Positions 17,548 to 26,679 of a stretch of DNA of 51,111 nt are shown here, in pieces. The stretch lies in NCBI GenBank assembly GCA_964515905.1, contig CAZEWK010000021.1, forward strand, positions 1 to 51,111, written 5' to 3'. The notes below the pieces were generated by a model, which ran no database searches, had not been told where the DNA came from, and worked only from the letters and a program-made list of their open reading frames with translations. Made by a program: the position numbers and the translations under genes. The stretch comes from GCA-2712985 sp964515905. GTDB taxonomy: Bacteria; Pseudomonadota; Alphaproteobacteria; UBA7887. Within the stretch, counting starts at the first letter, position 1; every line of letters starts with the position of its first letter.

Positions 17548-18738
17548 TTATTTCTTTAAAATATGGTCTCGATGTTGATTTAGGGTCGGGGCGGGTCCTC
17601 TTGTTCTTTCGTCCGAGTATCGGCTTAATTTCATTGGATTCCCAGCGATCTTTAGTTTGGAGGGACTATTGCTCTCAATTTCTACCACCATATTTCTGGA
17701 TATTACTTGCGGATTTGTAATTGCATCTGCGACAGTATTCAAAGGTCCGCAAGGAATGCCCGCTGCCTCTAGCAACGATAGCCAATGACCCGTATCTTTT
17801 TTGGTTAGTATCGCTTCTAGACTATGTTTCAGTGCTATTACGTTTTCCATTCGTGCTTTGTTGTCTATGAATCTGTTCTCTTTTGCGAGATGCTCAATTT
17901 TTAATGCTTCACATAGTTTGATAAACAAACCGTCGTTCCCCGCTGCTATTATGATGTAACCATTGTTGCTTTTATAGCATTCAAATGGGGCAATTGATGG
18001 ATGGCGGGCCGCAGAGGGACCAGGATTAGTTCCTGTGGCCGAGTAACGGGCTATAGCATTCTCTAAGATTGCTATTTGGCAATCTAACATAGAAATATCA
18101 ATAAATTGTCCAGTCCCGGTTTTAGAGCGATCAAAAAGCGCAGCATTAATAGCGATAGTGGTAAAAAGTCCAGCTGTTATATCTCCTATAGCCGTCCCTA
18201 CGCGTGTTGGTGGTCCGCCTTCGTGTCCGGTTAAACTCATTAAACCTCGCATACCTTGTACAGCCATATCGTATGCTGGGCGTCGGGAATCAGGACCGGT
18301 ATGACCGAAACCAGAACAAGCTGCATAAATTAAATTTGGGTATAGTACGTGTAACTCCTCCCAGCCGTAGCCTAGCTTCTCCATAGTACCAGGGCGAAAG
18401 TTTTCAACTAATACATCAGATATAGATAATAAATTATTGAATTCAATACGATCTTCATCATTCTTTAAATTAAGAACTATACTTTCCTTACCCCGGTTTA
18501 GCGACATAAAGTAAGCAGAGTCACCTTCAAACCATGGTCCATACCTCCTAGAATCGTCACCGCCTGGAGGTTCAACTTTGATAATTCTTGCGCCTAAATC
18601 ATTTAAAATCATTGTACAGTATGGACCAGCGAGCACTCTTGTTAGGTCCAGAACTGTGATTCCACTTAAGGGACCCAAGGGAGGGATAATAGGGTCTTTT
18701 TGGTGTGTATTTCTGCTGGATGCGCTATCAGTCATCAT
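17548..18738 (-). CDS. CaiB/BaiF (class III) CoA transferase
   Basis: Class III CoA transferases move CoA between organic acids through an aspartyl-CoA intermediate. Typical features are G-I-T-V-L-D-L-T-R-V-L-A-G-P-Y-C near the N-terminus, I-I-K-V-E-P-P-G-G-D-D-S-R, F-M-S-L-N-R-G-K, N-F-R-P-G-T-M-E-K-L-G, and P-A-Y-D-M-A-V-Q-G with the catalytic Asp. Length 396 is usual. It starts at tandem ATG codons behind AAGGA. It heads a two-gene unit with the penicillin acylase and is divergent from the decarboxylase. An imperfect palindrome (GCTCT-n6-AGAGC, 18756-18771) sits in the 68-bp divergent gap. The acid substrates cannot be deduced. Confidence 0.92.
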   Translation of the reverse strand: MMTDSASSRNTHQKDPIIPPLGPLSGITVLDLTRVLAGPYCTMILNDLGARIIKVEPPGGDDSRRYGPWFEGDSAYFMSLNRGKESIVLNLKNDEDRIEFNNLLSISDVLVENFRPGTMEKLGYGWEELHVLYPNLIYAACSGFGHTGPDSRRPAYDMAVQGMRGLMSLTGHEGGPPTRVGTAIGDITAGLFTTIAINAALFDRSKTGTGQFIDISMLDCQIAILENAIARYSATGTNPGPSAARHPSIAPFECYKSNNGYIIIAAGNDGLFIKLCEALKIEHLAKENRFIDNKARMENVIALKHSLEAILTKKDTGHWLSLLEAAGIPCGPLNTVADAITNPQVISRNMVVEIESNSPSKLKIAGNPMKLSRYSDERTRGPAPTLNQHRDHILKK

Positions 18739-18806
18739 TTGTTTCCTTGGATGGGGCTCTATATCGAGAGCTTGGCATAATAGTTATTTGAGGTTGTATT
18801 GGTAGA

Positions 18807-19958
18807 ATGAATATTATTGAGAAAACTAGTGATAAAAATTTTTCGTCTGTTAGGGAAATAATTGAGAAACTTCGCCCAGAAGTGCCTATTTATTGTCTTA
18901 GTCGTAAAATAATTGAAGAAAATGCGCGTAAATTCATCGAAGGGTTCCCTGGGAAAGTGTTGTACGCCGTTAAATGTAATCCGCATGTCGACGTATTAGA
19001 TTCCTGTGCTGCTAGTGGTGTAACAAATTTTGACGTCGCTTCTCTGGGTGAGGCCCAACTTATCTATAGACGCTACAGGAACGCGGGAATTTACTTTCAG
19101 CATCCCGTTAAGTCCCGTACCGCTATCAGGAGTTCCTATGAACTTTGCGGTGTAAGAAATTTTGCTGTGGATCATTCGGCAGAGCTTTCTAAAATCTCAG
19201 AGGAAATAAATGGAACAAGTCAGATAACGATCTTCGTCAGATTGGCAACACCGCCCGGCGGAGCTAGGGAACATTTATCGGACAAATTTGGCGCCTCAAT
19301 CAAGTCGGCAGGAGATTTATTATCGAAAATTTATGAAAAAGGTTATAAACCGGCAATATCATTTCATGTTGGTTCACAATGCTATGACCCAAACGCATAT
19401 TTGATAGCACTTTCCATGGTGGGAGATTTACTAGAACAGTCAAAAGTAAAAATTACGGCCCTTGATGTTGGTGGTGGTTTTCCAGCGAATTACCCAAAGA
19501 TGTCCACGGCCCCTTTAGAGTCTTATCTAGCACCCATAAGGAACGGGATAGCGAGTTTGAATCTGTTGGACGACGTGGATATATTGTGTGAACCAGGGCG
19601 TGCATTAGTTGCAAATGGTATGTCAATAATCACCCAGGTGCACTTGCGTAGAGAAAGGTCTCTCTACATCAACGATGGAATATTCGGGAGTTTTGCTGAG
19701 ACGAGTTTAAATAAATTTGAATTAAGTGCAGAAGTTCTTCGACTGAACAATGATCCATCACAAGAATTGCTTCCTTTCACGATTTATGGACCTACATGCG
19801 ACTCGCATGACCAGATTCCTATGGTTGTGAATTTGTCTAGTGATGTAAAAGAGGGGGATTGGGTTGTATTTTTTAATGTAGGTGCATATAGCAACGCGAT
19901 GAGAACAACTTTCAACGGCTTTGATTCAGAAATATTTGTTAATCTTGTGGAAAACTGA
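18807..19958 (+). CDS. Type III PLP-dependent decarboxylase (ornithine/lysine type)
   Basis: This enzyme belongs to the alanine-racemase-fold (type III PLP) decarboxylases, which convert ornithine or lysine to putrescine or cadaverine. PLP Lys56 lies in Y-A-V-K-C-N-P. The phosphate and ring contacts are F-H-V-G-S-Q (187 region), D-V-G-G-G-F-P (220-226) and C-E-P-G-R (261-265). The catalytic Cys331 is in Y-G-P-T-C-D-S-H-D, where the partner active-site Asp is retained (D332). The 383 residues fit the short bacterial ornithine decarboxylases. Ornithine versus lysine versus carboxynorspermidine cannot be settled by eye, but G-P-T-C-D favours ornithine/lysine. Confidence 0.88.
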   Translation: MNIIEKTSDKNFSSVREIIEKLRPEVPIYCLSRKIIEENARKFIEGFPGKVLYAVKCNPHVDVLDSCAASGVTNFDVASLGEAQLIYRRYRNAGIYFQHPVKSRTAIRSSYELCGVRNFAVDHSAELSKISEEINGTSQITIFVRLATPPGGAREHLSDKFGASIKSAGDLLSKIYEKGYKPAISFHVGSQCYDPNAYLIALSMVGDLLEQSKVKITALDVGGGFPANYPKMSTAPLESYLAPIRNGIASLNLLDDVDILCEPGRALVANGMSIITQVHLRRERSLYINDGIFGSFAETSLNKFELSAEVLRLNNDPSQELLPFTIYGPTCDSHDQIPMVVNLSSDVKEGDWVVFFNVGAYSNAMRTTFNGFDSEIFVNLVEN

Positions 19959-20174
19959 AGGTGGTGCAGGGTGCCGACCAGAAATTAGTATTCCTTTGTT
20001 AAAATTAGACGGATGTATCAATGAGTTTTTTCTAACAAAAAAATGTAATCTCTTAATACGGATTGTCTAAAAATAATTGAATACATTTATGGGGTTCCTA
20101 GAGACATTCAATTTTAGTAAAAATTTATATTGGTTTTTTTAGTAACAACATATTAGAAAGATGAGGCGATTGCC

Positions 20175-20957
20175 ATGGATCTTCAATTAAACAACAAAAA
20201 AGTATTAGTAACAGGAGGTTCCCGTGGCTTAGGACGCGCTATAGGTGGTACTTTGGCCGCTGAAGGATGCCAAGTTACCTTGGCTTCCCGAACTGAAGGT
20301 GACCTACAGAAAGCACAAGTTGAGATTACCGAGGCCACGGGGAGTGAGGTATCAATTTACGCTTTTGACCTGAGCAGAACGGAGAATTTAGAACGCCTTG
20401 TGAACGCCTGTTCTGATATTGATATTTTGGTTAATAATGCTGGGGCTATTCCTGGTGGTAGTCTTTTTGATGTTGAAGAACCTCGCTGGAGAGAGGCTTG
20501 GGACCTTAAGGTATTTGGTTATATCAACCTAACACGCATGATGTACAAGATTATGAAAGAGCGTGATGGTGGCGTAATTTTAAATATTATTGGTTTAGCT
20601 GGCGAGCGTTTGGATTCTAATTACATTGCTGGAAGCACGGGAAACGCAGGCTTAATGGCATTTACTCGTGCTCTTGGAGGATGGAGTTTAGACGACGGGA
20701 TACGTGTACTGGGAATTAATCCAGGTCTCTTCGCTACGGATCGTATGATAACGTTGCTTGAGACTCGTGCTGAACGTGAGTTGGGAGATAAAACCCGTTG
20801 GGAGGAGTTATTAAAAGGATTGCCGCTTGACCGTGCTGGGGACCCACAGGAGATCGCAGATCTTGCTGCTTTCCTCGTATCTCCAAAATCTGCCTATACT
20901 TCCGGGGTAGTTTACGCAGTTGATGGTGGAGTGGGAACCCGAACAAGAGTTATGTAA
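20175..20957 (+). CDS. Atypical short-chain dehydrogenase/reductase lacking Ser and Lys of the catalytic set
   Basis: This is a Rossmann-fold SDR with nucleotide motif T-G-G-S-R-G-L-G (residues 13-20) and N-N-A-G at 87-90. The catalytic segment differs from the classical pattern. Gly140 stands where Ser is expected (N-I-I-G). Tyr150 is kept, but the YxxxK Lys is Ser154 (Y-I-A-G-S). Similar Y-x-x-G-S-x-G-N-A sequences occur in a subset of bacterial SDRs as I recall, so this is probably a family trait and not decay. Function is unknown. It stands alone, 216 bp after the decarboxylase, with GAGG upstream of ATG. Confidence 0.85.
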   Translation: MDLQLNNKKVLVTGGSRGLGRAIGGTLAAEGCQVTLASRTEGDLQKAQVEITEATGSEVSIYAFDLSRTENLERLVNACSDIDILVNNAGAIPGGSLFDVEEPRWREAWDLKVFGYINLTRMMYKIMKERDGGVILNIIGLAGERLDSNYIAGSTGNAGLMAFTRALGGWSLDDGIRVLGINPGLFATDRMITLLETRAERELGDKTRWEELLKGLPLDRAGDPQEIADLAAFLVSPKSAYTSGVVYAVDGGVGTRTRVM

Positions 20958-21005
20958 CGCTGCTAAGAAGAGCCAGTTATTTTTTCCTATATTTCTTGGA
21001 GTGAA

Positions 21006-22031
21006 TTAGCTGGACTTCTCCTGTAACCAGCGTGCAGCTTTTGGTGCAAAGTAGGTTAGGATACCATTCGCGCCAGCCCGTTTAAAGGATACTAGGCTTT
21101 CGAGGATTGCACTTTTTTCCTCTAGCCAACCCTGTTCTATTGCTCCCGCGATCATGCTGTACTCTCCGCTTACTTGATAGGCAAATGTGGGTAACCCAAA
21201 TGCTTCTTTAACCCGGTAAATAATATCAAGGTATGGTAGCCCGGGTTTGACCATTAACATGTCGGCTCCTTCATGAATATCGAGTGCGACCTCTCTTAAA
21301 GCCTCGTCACTATTAGCGGCGTCCATTTGGTAAGTTTTTTTATCGCCTAATCCTAAATTTGGTGCAGATCCAATAGCATCACGGAAAGGCCCATAGAAGG
21401 CGGAGGCATATTTAGCGGCATAAGACAAGATACGGACATGTTCAAAACCTGCCTCGTCAAGTGCGGCACGTATAACGCCCACACGGCCATCCATCATGTC
21501 CGATGGAGCAATTACCGAGCATCCAGCGTTGGCTTGAACCAGAGATTGTTGAACTAAAATTTCTAGTGTTCGATCATTATCGATATGTCCGTTTCTTAAT
21601 ACTCCGTCGTGGCCATGGCTAGTGAACGGATCCAACGCGACGTCGCAAATAATTCCGATATCTTGTTTTTCCTTCGCTATTTGGCGTATTCCTTTGCAGA
21701 TTAAATTGTCTGGGTTAATAGCTTCGGTTCCGTCCTCATTCTTTAATTCATCTTGTATAACTGGGAAAATTGCAATTGCAGGTATCCCTAATGATACTGC
21801 AATTGAGATAGTTTCTTTAAGTAGATCTAAGGATATTCGCTCTACACCGGGCATTGTTGTTACTTTGCTTCGTTTATTGGTTCCTTCCTGGATAAAGATG
21901 GGCCATATCAGATCGTTCACTCCAATCTCATTCTCGCCAACCATCCGTCGTGACCAATTATCTCGGCGATTCCTACGTAACCGTGTTGCAGGAAACTGAC
22001 CTAATTGGTTAGGTAATCTTGAACCACGCAT
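21006..22031 (-). CDS. hemB: Delta-aminolevulinic acid dehydratase (porphobilinogen synthase)
   Basis: HemB joins two 5-aminolevulinates to porphobilinogen in haem synthesis. The two Schiff-base lysines are Lys207 (S-Y-A-A-K-Y-A-S-A-F-Y-G-P-F-R) and Lys262 (M-L-M-V-K-P-G-L-P-Y). The metal-site region reads C-D-V-A-L-D-P-F-T-S-H-G-H-D-G, with Asp/Ala where zinc enzymes have Cys, so this is the Mg-type enzyme common in alphaproteobacteria. Length 341 is normal. The start has GGAGG 7 nt upstream. It is convergent with the SDR at 20175. Confidence 0.97.
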   Translation of the reverse strand: MRGSRLPNQLGQFPATRLRRNRRDNWSRRMVGENEIGVNDLIWPIFIQEGTNKRSKVTTMPGVERISLDLLKETISIAVSLGIPAIAIFPVIQDELKNEDGTEAINPDNLICKGIRQIAKEKQDIGIICDVALDPFTSHGHDGVLRNGHIDNDRTLEILVQQSLVQANAGCSVIAPSDMMDGRVGVIRAALDEAGFEHVRILSYAAKYASAFYGPFRDAIGSAPNLGLGDKKTYQMDAANSDEALREVALDIHEGADMLMVKPGLPYLDIIYRVKEAFGLPTFAYQVSGEYSMIAGAIEQGWLEEKSAILESLVSFKRAGANGILTYFAPKAARWLQEKSS

Positions 22032-22139
22032 TTAATACCTCCAAGTGCGAGTCAGATGATAAAAGTCTAGGGCATAACGTACAAGGTTTCTGACCTGTCA
22101 CGCTATTGTCGAAAAGGTTTATAAGCTAAAGTGGATGAG

Positions 22140-22169
22140 TTGACATTCTTTCTTATGCAGAACTAATGT
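22140..22169 (+). promoter_or_regulatory. Candidate promoter of the valine-degradation operon
   Basis: A perfect -35 hexamer TTGACA (22140-22145) is followed after 18 bases by TAATGT, a poor -10. It sits 41 bp before the GTG of the acyl-CoA dehydrogenase, in the divergent gap with hemB. The prediction is by eye. Confidence 0.35.
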
Positions 22170-22210
22170 CGCTCCTTATATTTATTTTCGTATCGGAGGC
22201 CGTTTGATCC

Positions 22211-23368
22211 GTGGAATTTGAACTAAATGAAGAGCAGCGAGCTTTCCAGAAAGTGGCAAGAACGTTCGCCCAGGAAAGTATGGGGCCGTTCGCTTCGAAA
22301 TGGGATGAGGAATCTATATTTCCGGTTTCCACACTTAGGAAAGCAGCATCGCTAGGGTTTGCCGGAATTTATTGTCGTGATGACTTCGGTGGCGCCGATC
22401 TTAGTCGACTTGATGCAACGATTGTTTTTGAAGAACTTGCGGCAGTGTGTCCATCGACAGCTGCATACTTATCTATCCACAATATGGCTAATTGGATGAT
22501 TGATCATTTTGGTAATGACCGTCAAAGGAAGCAATGGGTCCCAGGATTGTGTTCCATGGATTTAATGGCGAGTTATTGTCTTAGTGAGCCTGATGCTGGA
22601 TCAGATGCTGCAAGCCTAAAAACCCGAGCGGTTAGGGAGGGGAATGAATACATAATTAATGGAAGTAAGGCCTTCATTTCAGGCGCTTCAACCTCTGACA
22701 TATACGTTTGTATGGTTAGAACTGGTGATCGAGGACCTCAAGGTATTTCGTGTATCATCGTACAGAAAGACACCCCAGGACTATCGTTTGGAAAGCAAGA
22801 AAGTAAACTTGGTTGGCATTCACAACCGACTGCTTCTGTTCATTTTGATGATTGTCGTGTGCCTGTATCAAATCTAATTGGAGCGGACGGTATGGGGTTT
22901 AAAATTGCGATGCAGGGATTGGATGCCGGACGAATAAATATTGCTTCTTGTTCTGTCGGTGGTGCACGGACTGCAATGGAGGACGCAAAAGCACATATCT
23001 CTACACGGAAGCAATTTGGTAAAACATTATCCAACTTTCAGTCATTACAGTTTTATCTGGCAGATATGGTAACTGAGCTAGAGGCAGCCCGTTTAATGAT
23101 TCGAAAAGCAGCAGTTTATCTTGATAAAAGCAGACCAAATTCAACAATGTGGTGTGCCATGGCAAAAAGGTTTGCTACGGATATAGCGTTTCAAGTGTGC
23201 AATAGGGCTTTACAACTCCACGGAGGTTACGGGTATTTGCGTGATTTTCCAGTGGAACGGATTCTCCGAGATCTTCGTGTCCATCAAATTCTTGAAGGAA
23301 CAAATGAAATTATGCGAGTAATAATTGCAAGACATTATCTACAAACGGGAGGTTATGATCATGAGTAG
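22211..23368 (+). CDS. Acyl-CoA dehydrogenase, probably isobutyryl-CoA dehydrogenase
   Basis: This FAD enzyme oxidises a short-chain acyl-CoA to the 2-enoyl-CoA. It has the N-terminal helical domain, the FAD/substrate signature Y-C-L-S-E-P-D-A-G-S-D (about residues 118-128), H-G-G-Y-G-Y-L-R-D-F-P-V-E-R, and catalytic Glu362 in L-E-G-T-N-E-I-M-R. The 385 residues are typical. Isobutyryl-CoA is inferred because the next two genes are the following valine-degradation steps; 2-methylbutyryl-CoA is an alternative. It starts at GTG with GGAGG upstream. It overlaps the next gene by 8 bp. Confidence 0.9.
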   Translation: MEFELNEEQRAFQKVARTFAQESMGPFASKWDEESIFPVSTLRKAASLGFAGIYCRDDFGGADLSRLDATIVFEELAAVCPSTAAYLSIHNMANWMIDHFGNDRQRKQWVPGLCSMDLMASYCLSEPDAGSDAASLKTRAVREGNEYIINGSKAFISGASTSDIYVCMVRTGDRGPQGISCIIVQKDTPGLSFGKQESKLGWHSQPTASVHFDDCRVPVSNLIGADGMGFKIAMQGLDAGRINIASCSVGGARTAMEDAKAHISTRKQFGKTLSNFQSLQFYLADMVTELEAARLMIRKAAVYLDKSRPNSTMWCAMAKRFATDIAFQVCNRALQLHGGYGYLRDFPVERILRDLRVHQILEGTNEIMRVIIARHYLQTGGYDHE

Positions 23369-24425
23369 CGAACCCGAGATTTTGTTCTGGCGTCGAGGTT
23401 GTGTCGGACACATAAAGTTTAACCGCCCCAAGTTATTAAATGCTTTAAATTACGAGATGGTTGTGCAGATTCAGGAACAGCTTAATAAATGGAAAAATGA
23501 TCCAAAGGTGGGAGCCATTATTATCCAAGGTGAGGGAGAGCGTGCATTTTGTGCAGGAGGGGATATTAGAAGATTGGCGGAAGCTCGCAAGAAAGAGGGA
23601 ATCGGATACTGCCACGATTTTTTCAGTTCAGAATTTACACTTAATCGTACTGTTTCAAGTTATCCTAAACCATATATTGCGATACTTGATGGGATTACAA
23701 TGGGTGGAGGAGTTGGCCTGTCTGTACACGGTCATTATAGGATTTCTACCGAACGAACCTTATTTGCAATGCCGGAGACAGGTATAGGATATTTTCCGGA
23801 TGTCGGAGCAAGTTATTTTTTGCCCAGGTGTCCTGGTGCTATTGGAATGTATCTTGGACTGACAGGAGCACGCCTAAAACCAGGAGATAGTTTAAGGGCA
23901 GGGATCGCTACTCATTACATAGAGGCAAGGCTAATAAAAGATATAATAGAGAATATCGAAGATTTACCGCTGACCTCCGACATTGGAAACAAAGTAGACT
24001 TGCTTCTATCAGAATATAATACAAAATTGGAAGACGAAACATTAACTAGTAATTTAGAAGCGATAAATAACTGTTTCTCAAAGACGTCGGTAGAAGACAT
24101 ATTAAATTGCCTTGGGGAAATAGGTGATGAATGGTCCCGACAGACTTTATTAAACATCAGACAAAAATCGCCGACCAGCTTGAAAGTTACCTTTCGTCAA
24201 TTGAAGGAAGGAAAGGACATGAGCTTTGACGATTGTATGGTAATGGAGTTGCGGTTGGCACTGCGATTTATGGAGGGAAAAGATTTTTATGAGGGGGTGC
24301 GAGCAGTTATAATCGAAAAAGATAATCAACCGCAATGGGCACCCAGTCATGTGGAGGACGTCCCTGATGTTGAAGTAGATCGTTATTTTTTGCCACTTGG
24401 TAAAAATGATTTAATATTTTCTTAA
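23361..24425 (+). CDS. 3-hydroxyisobutyryl-CoA hydrolase
   Basis: This crotonase-fold thioesterase releases 3-hydroxyisobutyrate from its CoA ester in valine catabolism. It shows R-A-F-C-A-G-G-D-I-R-R, D-G-I-T-M-G-G-G-V-G-L-S, and A-M-P-E-T-G-I-G-Y-F-P-D-V-G-A-S, which has the Glu and Asp characteristic of HIBCH-type hydrolases. The C-terminal part (F-x-E-G-V-R-A-V-I-I-E-K-D) is also characteristic. ATG 23361 is chosen because GGGAGG lies 8 nt upstream; ATG 23355 is too close to it. About 354 residues. It overlaps the dehydrogenase stop, so translation is likely coupled. Confidence 0.93.
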   Translation: MSSEPEILFWRRGCVGHIKFNRPKLLNALNYEMVVQIQEQLNKWKNDPKVGAIIIQGEGERAFCAGGDIRRLAEARKKEGIGYCHDFFSSEFTLNRTVSSYPKPYIAILDGITMGGGVGLSVHGHYRISTERTLFAMPETGIGYFPDVGASYFLPRCPGAIGMYLGLTGARLKPGDSLRAGIATHYIEARLIKDIIENIEDLPLTSDIGNKVDLLLSEYNTKLEDETLTSNLEAINNCFSKTSVEDILNCLGEIGDEWSRQTLLNIRQKSPTSLKVTFRQLKEGKDMSFDDCMVMELRLALRFMEGKDFYEGVRAVIIEKDNQPQWAPSHVEDVPDVEVDRYFLPLGKNDLIFS

Positions 24426-24469
24426 ACTTATTGAATCGTTTTTTTGTTTTTTCATAAGGAGATTAAAGC

Positions 24470-25360
24470 ATGAATATCGGTTTTCTTGGTACCGGTAACA
24501 TGGGTACTCCCATGGCCTTAAATTTAATTAATGCAGGGTATTCATTGATTGCTTTTGATCGTTCGATAAGCGCCTTAAAAACAGTTATAGCAGCGGGGGC
24601 GACTTGTGCGTCGTCAGTGCAAGAGTTGGCTAGGGAAAGTGATACACTGATTACCATGTTACCTGCAGGTGATGATGTCAGGAGTGTCTATGAAGGTGAA
24701 AACGGTATTATTAAGGTTGCATCACGAGGCACGCTATTAATCGATTGTTCCACTATCGACATTGAAAGTGCCCAAATTGTAGCTAATACAGCAAAGGCTA
24801 ATGGACAGGAGATATTAGATGCACCGGTATCTGGAGGGGTAGCGGGGGCATCCGCGGGAACTTTAACTTTTATGGTAGGAGGGTCTCCTGAGGCCCTCGA
24901 GCGATCTCGCCCACTTCTGACGATTATGGGTAAAAATATCTTTCACGCTGGAGTTAATGGTAGCGGTCAAGCCGCGAAGCTATGCAATAATTTGATGTTG
25001 GGGATTTCCATGATTGCCACATCAGAAGCGTTTTCTCTGGGAGAGAAGTTAGATTTAGATTTAGAAACACTTTTCAAAATTATTTCAAGTGCTTCTGGGA
25101 GTTGTTGGGCTATGCAAAATCATTTACCTGTCCCAGGTATTGTTGATGGATCTCCGTCGAACAACGAGTTTCAAGCGGGTTTTGCCGTGGCAATGATGGC
25201 AAAAGATCTTCGGTTGGCTCAGTCAGCAGCTCAAACTGCTGGAGTAACAATCCCTATGGGGAGTTATGCGGCTGAACTTTATACGTCTTTCGAACAAAGC
25301 GGAAAGGCGAGCTTGGATTATTCTGCGATCATAAATACAATATCTAAAAAATATTTATAA
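24470..25360 (+). CDS. mmsB: 3-hydroxyisobutyrate dehydrogenase
   Basis: MmsB oxidises 3-hydroxyisobutyrate to methylmalonate semialdehyde with NAD+. The N-terminal Rossmann motif is G-F-L-G-T-G-N-M-G (4-12). The substrate signature is D-A-P-V-S-G-G-V-A-G-A-S-A-G-T-L (117-132), and catalytic Lys170 is in G-S-G-Q-A-A-K-L-C-N-N. Length 296 is exact for the family. An AAGGAG ribosome site precedes the ATG. The operon has dehydrogenase, hydrolase and this enzyme; the enoyl-CoA hydratase and methylmalonate-semialdehyde dehydrogenase steps are not in this window. Confidence 0.94.
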   Translation: MNIGFLGTGNMGTPMALNLINAGYSLIAFDRSISALKTVIAAGATCASSVQELARESDTLITMLPAGDDVRSVYEGENGIIKVASRGTLLIDCSTIDIESAQIVANTAKANGQEILDAPVSGGVAGASAGTLTFMVGGSPEALERSRPLLTIMGKNIFHAGVNGSGQAAKLCNNLMLGISMIATSEAFSLGEKLDLDLETLFKIISSASGSCWAMQNHLPVPGIVDGSPSNNEFQAGFAVAMMAKDLRLAQSAAQTAGVTIPMGSYAAELYTSFEQSGKASLDYSAIINTISKKYL

Positions 25361-25423
25361 TCAGTTATTTATGGTAAAATCCTCATTTCTTATTAAGAGA
25401 AAATATACCGGGCGTCTCTCTCG

Positions 25424-26638
25424 CTAAGACGTAAAGGCCTGTATTCCGGTTTGAGAACGCCCTAGAATGAGAGCGTGCACATCGTGAGTGCCTTCATAGG
25501 TATTTACTGCCTCAAGGTTCATTACATGACGAATAATATGATATTCGTCGGAAATCCCGTTTCCACCGTGCATGTCCCTTGCTGATCGAGCGATGTCTAA
25601 AGCTTTGCCGGTTGAGTTACGTTTAATGATAGATATCATTTCGGGTGTTGCTTTCCCGGTATCTTTCAGTCGTCCCACTCGCAGACATGCCTGCAGTCCA
25701 ATGGTTATTTCGCTTTGCATATCAGCCAGTTTTTTTTGTACAAGCTGATTGGCAGCTAATGGTCGACCAAATTGCTTCCTGTCCAGAACGTACTGGCGAG
25801 ACGCGTGCCAACAAAATTCAGCGGCTCCTAGCGCACCCCATCCAATTCCGTAACGGGCATTGTTTAGGCACCCAAATGGACCTTTAAGACCAGTTATTTC
25901 AGGGAACACGTTAGCTTGTGGGACAAAAACATCCTCTAGGATAATTTGACCTGTCGGTGATGCGCGTAGCGCGAATTTACCTTCAATTTTTGGTGTTGAA
26001 ACGCCTTCCATATCCCGTTCTACGATAAAACCTCGAATTTGCCCCCCTTTATCTTTTGCCCATATAATCATGACATCCGCAACCGGACTATTGGTGATCC
26101 AGGTTTTTGTCCCATTCAATATGTAGCCGCCATTAGTATTTCTGGCACGGGAAATCATGCTTCCCGGATCTGAACCATGGTCTGGTTCTGTTAATCCAAA
26201 TGAGCCAATTAGTTCGCCCTTCGCAAGGGCTGGTATATATTTAAGTTTTTGATGCTCTGTTCCATATGTATAAATGGGCCACATTACCAGACTTGACTGG
26301 ACACTTAGACAAGATCGATAAGATGAATCTACACGCTCTATTTCTCGGGCAATTAATCCATAAGCGACTGAGCTTGCTCCGGCACATTCATAGCCGTGGA
26401 GATTAGATCCCAGTAAACCTAGTCGCCCCATTTCCTTCATAATATTTTTGTCAAAGGTTTCATTTCGATTAGCGTCTATTATGCCTGGTGCCAAAACATC
26501 TTCTGCAAAAGATTTGGCGGTAGCCGCTATCATGCGTTCATCTTCCGATAATTGGCTATCTAGGAGAAAAGGATCCTGCCAATCAAAACGAGGAACGTGA
26601 GCGTCGTTTCTTTGCTGGGATACTATCTTGGATTGCAT
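25424..26638 (-). CDS. gcdH: Glutaryl-CoA dehydrogenase
   Basis: GcdH oxidises and decarboxylates glutaryl-CoA to crotonyl-CoA in lysine and tryptophan breakdown. Family hallmarks are F-D-W-Q-D-P-F-L-L-D-x-x-L-S-E-D-E-R near the N-terminus, the substrate-carboxylate Arg in S-S-Y-R-S-C-L-S-V-Q-S-S-L, G-L-T-E-P-D-H-G-S-D-P-G, and catalytic Glu382 in T-Y-E-G-T-H-D-V-H. Length 404 fits. GGAG lies 8 nt before ATG. It is convergent with mmsB and expressed separately. Confidence 0.95.
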   Translation of the reverse strand: MQSKIVSQQRNDAHVPRFDWQDPFLLDSQLSEDERMIAATAKSFAEDVLAPGIIDANRNETFDKNIMKEMGRLGLLGSNLHGYECAGASSVAYGLIAREIERVDSSYRSCLSVQSSLVMWPIYTYGTEHQKLKYIPALAKGELIGSFGLTEPDHGSDPGSMISRARNTNGGYILNGTKTWITNSPVADVMIIWAKDKGGQIRGFIVERDMEGVSTPKIEGKFALRASPTGQIILEDVFVPQANVFPEITGLKGPFGCLNNARYGIGWGALGAAEFCWHASRQYVLDRKQFGRPLAANQLVQKKLADMQSEITIGLQACLRVGRLKDTGKATPEMISIIKRNSTGKALDIARSARDMHGGNGISDEYHIIRHVMNLEAVNTYEGTHDVHALILGRSQTGIQAFTS

Positions 26639-26679
26639 ATCTCGCTCCGATTATGGTTCTCTAAACCGAGGCTATTTGT

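Noticed and set aside
18756..18771. GCTCT-n6-AGAGC as an operator between divergent genes
   Set aside because: Arms of five bases are too short to call alone.
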